Shown: positions 8,701 through 19,382, counted from the stretch's first letter. The stretch is 64,000 bases of DNA from UBA11524 sp045591175 (GCA_045591175.1 JAZNSI010000061.1:1-64000), one strand, 5' to 3'. Numbers and translations are program-made. Notes: generated from the letters alone by a model not told the origin.

Positions 8701-11700
8701 TGCCCAGTACGTTGGCTGGGGCGGTCTGGCAGACGCCTTCGACGAGCATAAGGCTGCATGGGCATCCGAATATGCTCAGCTTCGCAACCTGCTGACCTCT
8801 TCAGAATATGAATCGGCGATGGGCTCTACACTCAATGCCCACTATACCAGCCCTGTGGTCATTCGCGCCATCTATGATGCTATGGAGCGCATGGGCTTTA
8901 CCAGCGGAAATCTGCTGGAACCTGCCATGGGCGTTGGCAATTTCTTCGGCATGATACCTGATTCGATGCATGACAGCCGCCTGTACGGTGTGGAACTGGA
9001 CAGTATCTCTGGCCGTATTGCCAAGCAGCTGTACCCGAAGGCTGACATCACCGTGGCCGGCTTTGAAACCACGGATCGCCGTGACTTCTTTGATCTGGCT
9101 GTGGGTAACGTTCCTTTCGGCAACTACAAGGTGGACGACAAGGCGTACAACCGCCTTGGTTTCAGTATCCACAACTACTTCATCGCCAAAATGATCGACC
9201 AGGTGCGTCCCGGTGGCGTGGTGGCAGTGGTCACTTCTCGCTATACGATGGATCAGCAGTCGCCGGAAGTGCGCCAGTATCTGGCCGAACGAGCAGAACT
9301 GCTGGGGGCTATTCGTCTGCCCAATGATGCTTTCCGAGCCGCTGCCGGTACGGATGTAGTCGCCGACATCATCTTCCTGCAGAAGCGCGAACGCCCCATG
9401 ACTATTGAGCCGGACTGGGTACACCTTGGTGAAAACGCTGACGGCTTTGCAATCAATCAGTATTTCATTGACCATCCCGAAATGGTGCTGGGTGAACAGA
9501 CTTCTGAAAGCACTCAATACGGGCGGCAGGATTTCACAGTTGTCCCACGGAACGGTGTTTCACTGGCAGATCAGCTCCGCGACGCCGTGCAGCACATTCA
9601 GGGAACCTATGTGCCAGCGGCCTTGCTGGAGCTGGCGGAGGGTGAAGAAATCCGCGAATCCATCCCCGCCGATCCCCTCGTTAAAAACTACTCCTATACG
9701 GTGGTGGGTGGTCAGGTATATTTCCGGGAGAACTCCATCATGGTGCGCCCTGACCTCAACCAGACCGCCCAGGAGCGAGTAAAAGGGCTTGTGGGGCTAC
9801 GGGACTGTGTGCATGAACTGATTGACGCCCAGCTGGATGAAGCCGGTGACAGCGCGATCCAGGGCTTGCAGGCAGAGCTGAACCAGCGTTACGACGCCTT
9901 CACCGCACAGTATGGCCTCATCAATTCCCGTGGCAATGCGTTGGCTTTCTCGGACGATTCTTCCTACTACCTTCTGTGTTCTCTGGAAGTGCTGGATGAT
10001 CAGCAGCAGCTCAAACGCAAGGCGGATATGTTCACGAAGAGAACGATCAAGCAGCAGCGTGTTATCGACCATGTGGATACCGCTGTGGAAGCCCTGGCTG
10101 TGTCCATTGCGGAGCGGGTCGGCGTTGATCTACCATATATGGCGCAGCTGACAGGAAAGACGGAGGACGAACTGGCGCAGGAGCTGAACGGCGTGATCTT
10201 CCCGCTGCCGGAAACGGCTGGCGAAGGCCAGACGCTCCGGTATGTGACTGCAGATGAATATCTGAGCGGAAATGTGCGAAAGAAGCTGCGTGACGCTGTA
10301 TTTGCCGCTGGGCATGATGATCGGTTCCTACGAAATGTTGCAGCGCTGGAGACTGCCCAGCCCCAGGACTTGGAGGCATCCGACATTGATGTGCGTCTGG
10401 GGGCAACATGGATTGACAAGGAGATCTACCAGCAGTTCATGCATGAGACCTTCCAGACTCCATTTTACCAGAAGCGAGCTGTACAGGTGAATTATTCGCC
10501 CTTTACGGCTGAATGGTTCATATCAGCCAAAACGAAAATCAACTTCGATGATGTGGCGGCTTACTCTACCTATGGTACGAGCTATGCCAGTGCCTATAAG
10601 ATTCTGGAGGATACTCTGAATCTGCGCGACACCCGTATTTACGATGTTGTGCGTGACCCGGACGGCAATGAACGCCGGGTGCTGAACCAGCGAGAGACTA
10701 CCTTGGCCCAGCAGAAGCAGCAAGCCATCAAGGACGCTTTCCAGGCTTGGATATGGCGCGATCCTGATCGCCGCCATCATCTGGTGCAGGAGTATAACGA
10801 GCGTTTCAACAGCATTCGCCTGCGTGAATATGACGGCTCTCATATCGCTTTTACCGGTATGAACCCGGAGATCACCCTTCGTGAGCATCAGCGAAACGCT
10901 GTGGCGCACATTCTTTACGGCGGAAATACGCTGCTGGCGCACGAAGTAGGTGCAGGCAAGACCTTTGAAATGATCGCCGCTGTCATGGAAAGTAAGCGGT
11001 TAGGTTTGTGTCAGAAGGCCATGTTTGTGGTTCCCAACCATTTGACCGAGCAGTGGGCTTCGGAGTTCCTGCGGCTCTATCCCAGCGCCAATATACTTGT
11101 GACCACACGAAAGGACTTTGAGCGCAGGAACCGTCAGAAGTTCTGTTCCAGAATCGCTACTGGCGATTATGATGCTGTCATCATCGGACACAGCCAGTTT
11201 GAGCGCATCCCTGTTTCAGCGGAGCGTCAGCAGCGCTTTATCGAAGACCAGATTGACGAGATCACTGCTGGCATCGAGGGACTGTCCCGCACTCGCGGCG
11301 ACCAGTATTCCATCAAGCAGCTTGTCCGCACTCGTAAGCAGCTGGAATTAAAGCTGAAGAAGTTACAGGCAGAAGATCGCAAGGATGATGTCGTGACCTT
11401 TGAACAGCTGGGCGTGGATCGCCTGTATGTAGACGAGGCACATTCCTATAAGAATTTGTTCCTGGCGACAAAAATGCGTAACGTGGCGGGTCTCTCCACC
11501 AGCGAGGCGCAGAAATCCAGCGATATGTTCATGAAGTGTCAGTACATGGACGAATTGACCGAGGGACGCGGCGTGGTGTTCGCCACCGGCACTCCTGTCA
11601 GCAATTCGATGACCGAGCTGTACACCATGCAGCGTTATCTGCAATACGGTACGCTGCGCCGGAATGAAATGACACACTTCGACTGCTGGGCGTCCAACTT

Positions 11701-12676
11701 CGGTGAGACTGTCACAGCCATTGAGCTTGCCCCAGAAGGTACCGGCTACCGCGCCCGTACACGCTTTGCGAAGTTCTTCAACCTCCCGGAACTGATGACC
11801 ATGTTCCGTCAGGTAGCAGACATCAAAACAGCTGACCAGCTTCATCTGCCCACACCTACGGCTCATTATGAAACGGTTGTGGTGAAGCCCTCCGAGTATC
11901 AGCAGGAAATGGTGCAGGCACTCTCTGAACGAGCTGCCGAGGTTCACAGCGGCAATGTTGATCCTTCACAAGATAATATGCTCAAGATTACCAGTGATGG
12001 CAGAAAGTTGGGTTTGGATCAGCGACTCATCAACCCGCTGCTGCCTGACGATCCGGGCAGCAAGGTCAATGCCTGCGTGAACAATGTGTTCCGCATCTGG
12101 GATGAGGGGAGGGGCAAGCGGCTGACCCAGTTGGTGTTCTGTGATATGTCCACTCCCAAGGCTTCTGCTGGCGCTGAAAGCCCCGAGTTCAGTGTGTATG
12201 ACGATATTCGCAACAAGCTCATCAAGATGGGTGTCCCTGCGGAGGAAATTGCATTCATCCATGATGCCAACACAGAGGCCCGCAAGAAGGAACTGTTTGG
12301 TCGGGTACGATCCGGCCAGGTGCGTGTCCTGATGGGCAGCACCGCCAAAATGGGCGCAGGCACGAATGTGCAGGATTTGCTGGTGGCATCGCATGACCTT
12401 GATTGTCCCTGGCGTCCCGGCGATTTGGAGCAGCGCGCAGGCCGTATCGTGCGGCAAGGCAACCAGAACGAGGAAGTGACCATCTACCGCTATGTCACCG
12501 AATCGACCTTCGACGCCTACTTGTGGCAGACGGTAGAGAACAAGCAGAAGTTTATCAGCCAAATCATGACCAGCAAAAGCCCTGTCCGCTCCTGTGAGGA
12601 TGTGGACGAGACAGCTTTGTCCTATGCAGAGATCAAGGCTTTGTGTGCCGGCGACCCGCGAATTAAAGAAAAGATG
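5708..12676 (+). CDS. Giant methylase-helicase (LtrC-like), first exon
   Basis: First 2323 codons of a protein of about 2563 residues, completed by 15192-15914 once the group II intron is removed. N-terminal part (1-110) resembles the ArdC/LtrC-type domain. Residues about 240-370 are an acidic, low-complexity linker that overlaps tnpV in another frame. A Rossmann-type methylase region has PAMGVGNFF (1072-1080) and NVPF (1134-1137). A superfamily 2 helicase follows: Walker A EVGAGKT (1746-1752), DEAH box D1909-H1912, ATGTPVSNS, and a motif VI region RAGRIVRQGNQ. Such proteins are hallmarks of Clostridia ICEs and are thought to process element DNA; whether the methylase is active is unknown. 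The start is the ATG after GAGGAGGATAACT. The reading frame would stop four codons into the intron. Confidence 0.93.
6465..6818 (+). CDS. tnpV: TnpV protein, nested out of frame inside the helicase gene
   Basis: A 117-residue TnpV-family protein encoded entirely within the giant gene in a different frame. Recognisable features are KGDYQFPNLTVPNHPSQPLN, then a basic helix and RPILYQTMLLNGTLTSHL, then ELKASDPMRWTGLMNSLKAQ and an AEEILLAELIYS end. The ATG at 6465 has its own AAGGAG nine bases upstream. The overlapping stretch of the helicase is compositionally biased (Asp/Glu/Pro/Ala-rich), as expected if it is an unconstrained linker. TnpV is associated with Tn4451-type mobilisable elements; its molecular role is not established. 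Confidence 0.88.
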   Translation: MTEMQYTMKGDYQFPNLTVPNHPSQPLNKYGRMRAKYLEEQRPILYQTMLLNGTLTSHLQEISETANRRLEQMMPELAKAANVTEELKASDPMRWTGLMNSLKAQAEEILLAELIYS

Positions 12677-15191
12677 GTGCGCCCGTAAGGGTGTATATCA
12701 AAATCCGCCTTTAGCAAGCGGTAGGTAAAGATATCAAGAAAGGAAGGTGAAAGAAGTAAACCTATCATCCCACAACTTATCCGGATGGGGAAACCCAATG
12801 GGGAGTGTAGCATGTTGTTATCCGAAAGGATGGGTGTGCAGCGGTATACACAGCATCCAAAGAACCGCTGGACATGGGGATGAAAATTTGCGTATGAGGA
12901 TGAAAGCTGGATTGCCTGATACGATAGCCGGAGCTTGGGGACATCTTGCCCTCCGTAGGAAAGATGCTGAAACCTACGGTGCTTCGATAGCTGTTCTTCC
13001 ATTTTGGATGGCTATGTGATATCCGAAGCAAAGTAACTTCAAGACAGAAGTAAACGGCGAAAGTCGCATCCGACAACGCAAAACGCTATTTTGATATACG
13101 CTACCGGGGATGACCTAAACCCCGTAAGGGGCATGGTTACACAGCTCCCATAGTAGTCCGAGGACTCTGAATTAACAGAGATGGCCGTAAAAACGGAAGC
13201 GGGAAAACCGCCTACATGGCGAAGGGGAGCAGTTTACCTTTTTAATACAAACAGAAAGGATGGTGCGTGAGGCACTATGAGAAATCCGATTGATGTATTG
13301 AATAGTCTAAGCGATAAAGCAAAAGACCCAACGTACAGATATGAGAGATTGTATCGAAATCTGTATAACCCGGAGTTCTATCTTCTGGCCTACAAGAATG
13401 TATACGCCAATGATGGAAGCATGACACCGGGAATGGATGGCAACACCATTGACGGCATGAGCAGCAGAAGGATTGAAGGGATCATAGCATCCCTGAAAGA
13501 CAAAAGCTATCAGCCGCACCCTGCACGTCGGGAATACATCCCGAAGAAGAACAGTGATAAAAAGCGGCCACTGGGAATCCCATCGGCCAATGATAAACTG
13601 GTGCAGGAAGTCGTCCGAATGATACTGGAAAGCATCTATGAACCTACCTTTTCAGAAAACTCACATGGCTTTCGTCCTCGTAGAAGTTGCCATACGGCTC
13701 TGCTTCATCTGCAGCGCACTTTCACTGGGGCGAAATGGTTTGTGGAAGGCGACATCAAAGCCTGTTTCGATTGTTTTGACCATCATGTGCTGATCGATAT
13801 CCTACGCCGCCGCATCAAGGATGAAGCCTTCATCGCTCTGATGTGGAAGTTCCTGAAAGCTGGGTATATGGAACAATGGAAATTCCATATGACCTATTCA
13901 GGCACACCACAGGGCTCAGGTATCAGTCCAATTCTTGCAAATATCTATTTGAACGAACTGGACAAGCATATTGAGGAGTACAAAAAGCAATTCGACAGAG
14001 GAAGTTCCTCACACAGAAAAGCAAACCCAGAATATGAGCGTATGCACGGTTTGATCACAAGAACGAAACGTAAATATGCAAAGATTTGGGACACGCTCAA
14101 TGAACAGGAACAAAAAGAATGTGCCCGCCACATCCGTGCGCTGAAAGCACGTGCCCGGGAATTACCAACCTGCGAAGTGTTTGACGAGGGTTATAAAAGT
14201 CTGCAATATGTCCGATACGCTGATGATTTCATCATTGGTATGATTGGAAACAAGACAGACGCCGAAGCACTCAAAACTGACCTTGCCGTTTTTCTGAAGG
14301 AAAAGTTAGGTTTAACCCTTTCAGTAGAAAAGACGAAAATCACCCACACATCAGAGTGTGCGCGTTTTCTTGGCTATGATATCAAGGTATCTCGGTCTCA
14401 GGAAACGAAGAGGCTGAAAAACGGAACAAAGTCCCGTGTGTATTCAGCGGTAGTCAAACTCTATACGCCATTTGATAAAACGAAGGCGAAATTGCTGGAA
14501 GTAGGAGCAATCCGTATCAAGAAGGATACTGAGGGTAAAGAACGCTGGAAAGCCATCCACAGGAAGAAACTTATTAACCGTTCGGACATTGAAATTCTAA
14601 GCAAGTACAACAGCGAGGTAAGAGGCTTGGCTAATTACTACTCGCTGGCGTGCAATCCCATAAGAATGGCTCATTTCTCAAGCCTGATGAAGTATAGCAT
14701 GCTCAAAACCTTTGCTGCGAAATATCGTACAAAGACCTCAAAGATCAAAGCTCGATATCTGAAAAAGGGCATTTTCACAGTCCCTTATATGACGAAAGCT
14801 GGGCTGAAAGAGTGTGTGTACTACAATGAAGGATTTGAGAGACGAAAAGAGCCGCTATTTGGACAGGTTGACATGCAAGCAACCTACAAGAAATATGCAA
14901 AGCCCAGCAGCCTGATTTGCAAGTTACGCGCAAAAACATGCGAACTATGCGGAACAACCTGCGATGATATCGAAATTCACCAGGTCAAGAGGTTGAAAGA
15001 CCTCACGGGAAATGCTGAATGGGAACAGATAATGCGGTCACGTCACCGCAAAACACTTGCTGTTTGTCCGAACTGCCATGAGATGATTCACCGGTCTAAT
15101 AAATCGCAAGATGATGGTAAACGGCGAGCCGTGTGCGCCGAGAGGCGCCTGCACGGTTCTGGAGGAAGTCAGTAATGCTGGCTTACCTCAT
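12677..15191 (+). mobile_element. Group II intron inserted in the methylase-helicase gene
   Basis: A 2515-base intron. Its 5' end is GTGCG directly after codon ATG of the host gene. Its 3' end shows a domain V hairpin (about 15126-15159: GAGCCGTGTGCG...GCACGGTTC), then a domain VI stem (GAGGAAGTCAG / CTGGCTTACCTC) with an unpaired A, ending in AT. Removing exactly this segment joins ...KEKM to DLDVAVARL in frame, which restores the usual helicase C-terminus. The ribozyme domains I-III occupy about 12677-13270, and the maturase gene sits in the domain IV position. The bases just before 12677 would be the intron-binding sites for target recognition. Splicing is probably required to make the full helicase. 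Confidence 0.94.
13277..15175 (+). CDS. ltrA: Group II intron-encoded reverse transcriptase/maturase with HNH endonuclease
   Basis: A 632-residue intron-encoded protein. The RT fingers/palm include NSHGFRPRRSCHTAL, the DIKACFDCFDH block, a TPQGSGISPILANIYL block, and the catalytic YADD motif at residues 314-317. The thumb/maturase domain lies around 400-520. The C-terminal HNH region has CELCG, an IHQVKRL stretch and CPNCHEMIH (about 555-617). All blocks are present, so the protein looks active. It assists intron splicing and retrohoming, cleaving target DNA with the HNH domain. A 117-residue insertion-like basic stretch lies between the QGSGISP block and YADD; this is found in some subclasses. 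Confidence 0.95.
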   Translation: MRNPIDVLNSLSDKAKDPTYRYERLYRNLYNPEFYLLAYKNVYANDGSMTPGMDGNTIDGMSSRRIEGIIASLKDKSYQPHPARREYIPKKNSDKKRPLGIPSANDKLVQEVVRMILESIYEPTFSENSHGFRPRRSCHTALLHLQRTFTGAKWFVEGDIKACFDCFDHHVLIDILRRRIKDEAFIALMWKFLKAGYMEQWKFHMTYSGTPQGSGISPILANIYLNELDKHIEEYKKQFDRGSSSHRKANPEYERMHGLITRTKRKYAKIWDTLNEQEQKECARHIRALKARARELPTCEVFDEGYKSLQYVRYADDFIIGMIGNKTDAEALKTDLAVFLKEKLGLTLSVEKTKITHTSECARFLGYDIKVSRSQETKRLKNGTKSRVYSAVVKLYTPFDKTKAKLLEVGAIRIKKDTEGKERWKAIHRKKLINRSDIEILSKYNSEVRGLANYYSLACNPIRMAHFSSLMKYSMLKTFAAKYRTKTSKIKARYLKKGIFTVPYMTKAGLKECVYYNEGFERRKEPLFGQVDMQATYKKYAKPSSLICKLRAKTCELCGTTCDDIEIHQVKRLKDLTGNAEWEQIMRSRHRKTLAVCPNCHEMIHRSNKSQDDGKRRAVCAERRLHGSGGSQ

Positions 15192-15914
15192 GATCTGGAT
15201 GTGGCCGTCGCCCGCCTGCGCTTGATGAAAGCTGACCACCAGAGCAAGCAATTCCGTCTGGAAGATCAGCTGATGAAGCATTTCCCGCAGCAGATTGAAC
15301 AGTATAAGGGCTATATCGCCGGTTATCAGCAGGATTTGGCTACGCTGGCATCCCATCCGCTGCCGCCAGAAAACTTCGTGGGCATGGAAGTCATGGGTAA
15401 GCGCTATGCAGACAAAGAAGCTGCCGGTGACGCCATCATTTCCGCCTGCAAAGAAGCTGTAAAGACCAATGCTGAAACGGACGTCGGCGAATACCGTGGT
15501 TTGCGGATGACGATCTCCTACAATCCGTTCGACGCCTCATTTGAAATGTCCCTGCGAGGTGCTATGTCCCATAAGCTGACTCTGGGCAGCGATGCCCGTG
15601 GCAACCTGATTCGCATCGAAAATGCGCTCAATTTCATCCCAGATCGCATGAGTGCAGCGCAGGCGCAGCTTGACAGACTTTATCAGCAGATGGAAGCCGC
15701 CAAGGTAGAGATGGGTAAGCCCTTTGAGCAGGAAGAAGAGCTGCAGGAGAAAAGCGCTCGTCTGACAATACTGAACGTCCTTTTGAACATGGATGGCAAG
15801 ACTGATGCGGCACCGGAACAGGATGCCGAGAAACCCTCTATCCGTGATCAGCTGAAAGCACCTGGAAGGCCCGGTAACGGGATACGCCACCATCATTCAC
15901 AGGAGGAAAGGTAA
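15192..15914 (+). CDS. Giant methylase-helicase, second exon (C-terminus)
   Basis: Continuation of the gene at 5708 after intron removal: 240 residues beginning DLDVAVARLRLMKADHQSKQ. It is mainly helical: a coiled-coil-like segment, an EYRGLRMTISYNPFDASFEM beta segment, then a second coiled coil and a charged tail. This is the normal C-terminal tail of LtrC-like ICE helicases. It has no ribosome-binding site of its own, so it should be made only from spliced RNA. The stop codon is immediately followed by the ATG of the DUF3848/DUF3849 gene. Confidence 0.9.
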   Translation, partial: DLDVAVARLRLMKADHQSKQFRLEDQLMKHFPQQIEQYKGYIAGYQQDLATLASHPLPPENFVGMEVMGKRYADKEAAGDAIISACKEAVKTNAETDVGEYRGLRMTISYNPFDASFEMSLRGAMSHKLTLGSDARGNLIRIENALNFIPDRMSAAQAQLDRLYQQMEAAKVEMGKPFEQEEELQEKSARLTILNVLLNMDGKTDAAPEQDAEKPSIRDQLKAPGRPGNGIRHHHSQEER

Positions 15915-16712
15915 ATGACAAACGAAGAACTGAATACAGCATTGTACAAAAAGATGTTTGCAGAGCAGGATGAGTTCAGATCCTGGCTACTGGAGCAGAT
16001 GCCAGAAGAGATTCTGCGCCATGCATACGATTATGTCATGCGCGAGGACATCCTGCTGAGCCTGGAGTACAACGATCTGTCTGACCAATATGCGTCTGTG
16101 CTGCTGGATATGGATAAGCCCCTTGCGGCGATTTTCAGCCAGATGGAGCATATGGAGTCGCCCCACATGGAGCATGTCTGGGATTGTGTTGAGCAGTGTG
16201 CAAAAGAAATACTGGAAGCTCAGCAGATGACCGGCCTGCCGATCTACCCGCACTCCGCTGTCTATGCGCGTGAGCATGATGAGCTGCCTGCATATCGGGC
16301 GTCGTATCAGGCGAATGTTGATTGCAGCAAAGCCATTGATGCAGCCATCCGGGAGCACTACCGCGATAACAGACTTGATCCAGCAGCAGTTTTTCAGGTG
16401 GTGGAGCGTTTCGGCATGGAACGCACGCTTATGGTTCTGGCTGCTACTGCCCGGTACAAGGACAGGGATGGCCGGATTGATGACAGCCATAAGGCGTGGG
16501 CGCAGACAGTGTCTGTGCCTTATGACAGGGATGCTATCGGCACTGATCGCACACATGCGTATGTTGTCGGTTATGCTCATCCCGGCCTTATCAATCTGTT
16601 TATGCGCGAGGCCCGCAGGCAGGCGCAGCAGCCATCCATTTATCAGCAGCTTCAACAAAAACCGAATGCTCCTGCAAAGAAGCCTTCCATCCGTAAGGAG
16701 CCGGCAAGATGA
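15915..16712 (+). CDS. DUF3848-DUF3849 ICE protein
   Basis: A 265-residue protein combining two domains often found next to the giant helicase in these elements. The DUF3848-like part is about residues 5-75 (LYKKMFAEQDEFRSWLLEQM, then ILRHAYDYVMREDILLSLE). The DUF3849-like part is about 105-215 (PIYPHSAVYAREHDELPAYR, then AIDAAIREHYRDNRLDP and VVERFGMERTLMVLA). No catalytic motif or membrane span is seen; the function is unknown. It begins one base after the helicase stop behind AGGAGGAAAG and overlaps mobC by 4 bases, so the three genes form one coupled block. Confidence 0.85.
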   Translation: MTNEELNTALYKKMFAEQDEFRSWLLEQMPEEILRHAYDYVMREDILLSLEYNDLSDQYASVLLDMDKPLAAIFSQMEHMESPHMEHVWDCVEQCAKEILEAQQMTGLPIYPHSAVYAREHDELPAYRASYQANVDCSKAIDAAIREHYRDNRLDPAAVFQVVERFGMERTLMVLAATARYKDRDGRIDDSHKAWAQTVSVPYDRDAIGTDRTHAYVVGYAHPGLINLFMREARRQAQQPSIYQQLQQKPNAPAKKPSIRKEPAR

Positions 16713-17053
16713 ACGAACCCAACCGTGTTCGCAAAATCCAGCTGAGCTTTCGTGTTACGGAACAGGAGCGGCATCTGATTGAAGAGCGGATGCAGGAGCT
16801 TGGAACCACTAACCGGGAAGCGTATCTTCGGAAGATTGCCATTGACGGAATGATCGTAAAACTGGAAGTTCAGGAGTTGAAAGAAATTGTTTTACTGATG
16901 CGCCGCACCAGCAATAATGTCAACCAGATCGCCCGCCGCCTGAATGAAACCGGGTGTATCTATGAGGTGGACATTACTGATGTGCAGGCGCAGCAGGAGC
17001 GGCTGTGGGGAATGCTTAGCAGTCTTTTGACAAAAATCAGCGGTATCGGTTAA
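16709..17053 (+). CDS. mobC: MobC-type relaxosome accessory protein
   Basis: A 114-residue protein with the MobC layout. A ribbon-helix-helix-like N-terminus (RKIQLSFRVTEQERHLIEER) is followed by TNREAYLRKIAIDG and the diagnostic RRTSNNVNQIARRLNETG segment near residues 66-82. MobC proteins bind oriT and help open DNA for the relaxase. The start overlaps the preceding stop (ATGA) and follows AAGGAG. The relaxase lies 0.7 kb downstream in the same direction, so oriT is likely close by; I could not place it with confidence. Confidence 0.92.
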   Translation: MNEPNRVRKIQLSFRVTEQERHLIEERMQELGTTNREAYLRKIAIDGMIVKLEVQELKEIVLLMRRTSNNVNQIARRLNETGCIYEVDITDVQAQQERLWGMLSSLLTKISGIG

Positions 17054-17114
17054 TCCGTATCCTTGCATGTATTCGGTGATCATGGTATGACATAAGAAAA
17101 AAAGGAGGCATACC

Positions 17115-17417
17115 ATGGTAACATTCGACAAAGTACTGCTTGTATTCTCTGATTACTTGGCAGTAGATACAGAAGTTGAAGTTGTTAAATCAAAATATGG
17201 ATATATCGTCCTGTACTGGGAGGATAAACATCAAGAATTATGTTATGCAAAAACTTGCGCAACGCCGAATAGTCTATTCGATGAGTTGCTTTCTGCCTAC
17301 GACTTTTTCAGAGTATTCCTGATCACACGCGGAGATGGTGAATTACCCGCTGAGATACGTGCTGAGATTGATAAAGAAATGAATCAATTCAGGGTGCGGC
17401 TCTACAATCTATTGTGA
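17115..17417 (+). CDS. Hypothetical protein
   Basis: A 100-residue acidic protein (EVEVVKSKYGYIVLYWEDKH near the N-terminus). There is no family I recognise, no signal peptide and no membrane span. The start follows AAAAGGAGG with good spacing, and the gene sits in the gap between mobC and the CD1845 gene. It is more AT-rich than its neighbours, which may mean a later acquisition. Confidence 0.6.
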   Translation: MVTFDKVLLVFSDYLAVDTEVEVVKSKYGYIVLYWEDKHQELCYAKTCATPNSLFDELLSAYDFFRVFLITRGDGELPAEIRAEIDKEMNQFRVRLYNLL

Positions 17418-17427
17418 GGTGATAACG

Positions 17428-17727
17428 ATGCGCTTTGTCCGAGCTTTCTTCAGAATCGCACTGATGCCCATTGTCCTGCTGCTGACCGCTATTCATTTCC
17501 TGCTGGCACTCCTTCTGGTACTTTCCACCCGCGTGCTTGCGATCATTTCTTCCCTGGGCATCACGCTTTCACTCCTGCTGTTCGTCACAGGGGATTACAG
17601 GAATGGCGGTATATTCCTGCTGCTGGCATGGCTCATCAGCCCGATTGGTCTTCCACTGATAGCTGAATGGGTGTGGAAAGGGCTGGATAACATTCGCGGA
17701 ATGATGTGGCGCTTCGTATTCTGCTAA
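17428..17727 (+). CDS. CD1845-family small membrane protein
   Basis: A 99-residue protein with three hydrophobic segments (about residues 8-32, 35-53, 60-80) and the ending GLPLIAEWVWKGLDNI typical of the CD1845 family found beside relaxases in Clostridia ICEs. I chose the ATG at 17428, behind GAGGTGAT, over an in-frame GTG at 17419. The family's role is unknown; its membrane location and constant place before the relaxase suggest a link to transfer. Confidence 0.8.
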   Translation: MRFVRAFFRIALMPIVLLLTAIHFLLALLLVLSTRVLAIISSLGITLSLLLFVTGDYRNGGIFLLLAWLISPIGLPLIAEWVWKGLDNIRGMMWRFVFC

Positions 17728-17786
17728 TACCAACGGCGGTCTGCTGATACGCAGGCCGCCGATCTTTTTGTGCAAGGAGGGAGCTA

Positions 17787-19202
17787 ATGGCCACCACCCG
17801 ACTGATACCCCTTCATGCGGGCAAAGGCCGCACAGAAGGAACTGCCATCCGGGACATTCTCGACTATTCCAAGAATCCTGACAAGACGGAGAAGGGCGAG
17901 CTGATCACCAGCTATGCCTGTGATCACCGTACTGCAGACGCCGAATTTCTGCTGGCAAAGCGGGAATACCTTGAGCGTACCGGGCGATATCGTGGCAAGG
18001 ACGATGTGATCGCATATCATATGCGCCAATCCTTCCTGCCGGGTGAAATTACACCGGAGGAAGCTAACCGTATGGGTCAGGAATTGGCACGGCGATTCAC
18101 CCACGGCAATCACGCCTATATCGTTGCCACTCACACGGACAAGCAACACATCCATAACCACATCATATTCCATTCTGTCAATCTGGACTGTGACCGAAAA
18201 TTCCGCAACTTTTTCAACTCCACCCGTGCATTGCACAAGCTTAGCGACACGATCTGCATTGAGAATGGATACTCCATTGTTGCAGATCCGAAGCGACATG
18301 GGCAAGCCTACAATAAGTGGCTTGGAGATCGTGCTAAGCTGCCGCAGCGTGAGGCAATCCGCATCCTGATTGACGATGTCCTCGCACAAAAACCAGCCGA
18401 CCTTGATGCACTGCTGGAACTGCTCAAGGCGGCTGGATGTGAGATCAAACGTGGTAAACAGATCAGCATACGCGGCCCCGGACAGACGCGCTTTAAGCGT
18501 CTGGACACTCTGGGGGAAGCCTACGATCTTCCTACGCTGATTGCGCTCCTCGCCGGAGAACGGGAACATCAGCCCACGCAGCAGCGGCAAACTCTCGCTG
18601 TTTCTACTCCGAAAGTGAATCTGCTTGTTGACATTCAGGCACAGCTTCGTGCGGGCAAAGGCCCTGGATATGAACGCTGGGCGAAGCGTTTCAACATAAA
18701 GCAAATTGCTCAGACGCTGAACTACCTGACTGAAACGGGCTTGCTTGAATACAGCGAATTGAAAGAAAAAGCGGACCAGACCGAAGCGCGCTGTAACAGT
18801 TTGCAGAGTCGCATAAAAGAAACTGAAGCAAAACTCGCTGCCAATGCCGTGCTGCAGACGCATATCCTGAACTACATCAAAACCCGCGAGATCTACGTAG
18901 CTTACCACCAATCTGGATACTCAAAAAAGTTTCTGGCTGAACATGAAAGCGAGATTGCGCTGCACAAAGCTGCCAAGAAAGCCTTTAATGAACTTGGCTT
19001 GAAAAAGCTGCCCACGATGAAAACTCTTCGTGCAGAATACGCTGTACTCCTCGGCGAAAAAAAGCAGACCTATCCTGAGTATCGTCAGGCAAGGGACGAA
19101 ATGCGGCAGTTGCTGAAGGCGAGGGCCAACGCGGAATTACTATTAGGAATAGAATGTCGCTTCTTGAAACGAAAGGAAGATGGGCATGTAATAGACTACT
19201 AA
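17787..19202 (+). CDS. MOBP-type relaxase
   Basis: A 471-residue mobilisation nuclease that should nick oriT and lead the strand into the recipient. Visible hallmarks are Y27 in IRDILDYSKNP (candidate nicking tyrosine) and the metal-binding histidine cluster around residues 116-125 (HTDKQHIHNH). The C-terminal half is a long helical region (about 300-455). The start follows AAGGAGGG. The last dozen residues (ECRFLKRKEDGHVIDY) do not continue the way a second copy of this region does at 29.4-29.7 kb, so the C-terminus may have been rewritten by recombination. The nuclease domain itself appears intact. Confidence 0.93.
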   Translation: MATTRLIPLHAGKGRTEGTAIRDILDYSKNPDKTEKGELITSYACDHRTADAEFLLAKREYLERTGRYRGKDDVIAYHMRQSFLPGEITPEEANRMGQELARRFTHGNHAYIVATHTDKQHIHNHIIFHSVNLDCDRKFRNFFNSTRALHKLSDTICIENGYSIVADPKRHGQAYNKWLGDRAKLPQREAIRILIDDVLAQKPADLDALLELLKAAGCEIKRGKQISIRGPGQTRFKRLDTLGEAYDLPTLIALLAGEREHQPTQQRQTLAVSTPKVNLLVDIQAQLRAGKGPGYERWAKRFNIKQIAQTLNYLTETGLLEYSELKEKADQTEARCNSLQSRIKETEAKLAANAVLQTHILNYIKTREIYVAYHQSGYSKKFLAEHESEIALHKAAKKAFNELGLKKLPTMKTLRAEYAVLLGEKKQTYPEYRQARDEMRQLLKARANAELLLGIECRFLKRKEDGHVIDY

Positions 19203-19382
19203 ACTGCAAGCATTCCATTCTTTGAAAGTATCTATATCTTACGAGCAATCCATGTGTATTTACCATCATCTTGCCCTCAACTGAAGAATAGCACAAAAAA
19301 GTGGAACTATTCTGATTATCTAACCGAGCCCCAAAGAAGGGTAACCCAGCATCAGACCGAACATCATAACTAAAGAAAAAAT
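19203..19382. other. Non-coding joint after the relaxase
   Basis: No gene or hairpin is seen. It marks the switch from GC-richer ICE coding DNA to the decayed recombinase and is a likely recombination joint. Confidence 0.4.

Noticed and set aside
7739..8749. Antisense open frame of 336 codons within the methylase-helicase gene
   Set aside because: Cysteine-rich, low-quality translation without a start site; the + strand encodes the conserved protein.
17784..18911. Open frame of 375 codons antisense to the relaxase
   Set aside because: The relaxase strand has catalytic motifs and a ribosome-binding site; the antisense product looks like no protein family.
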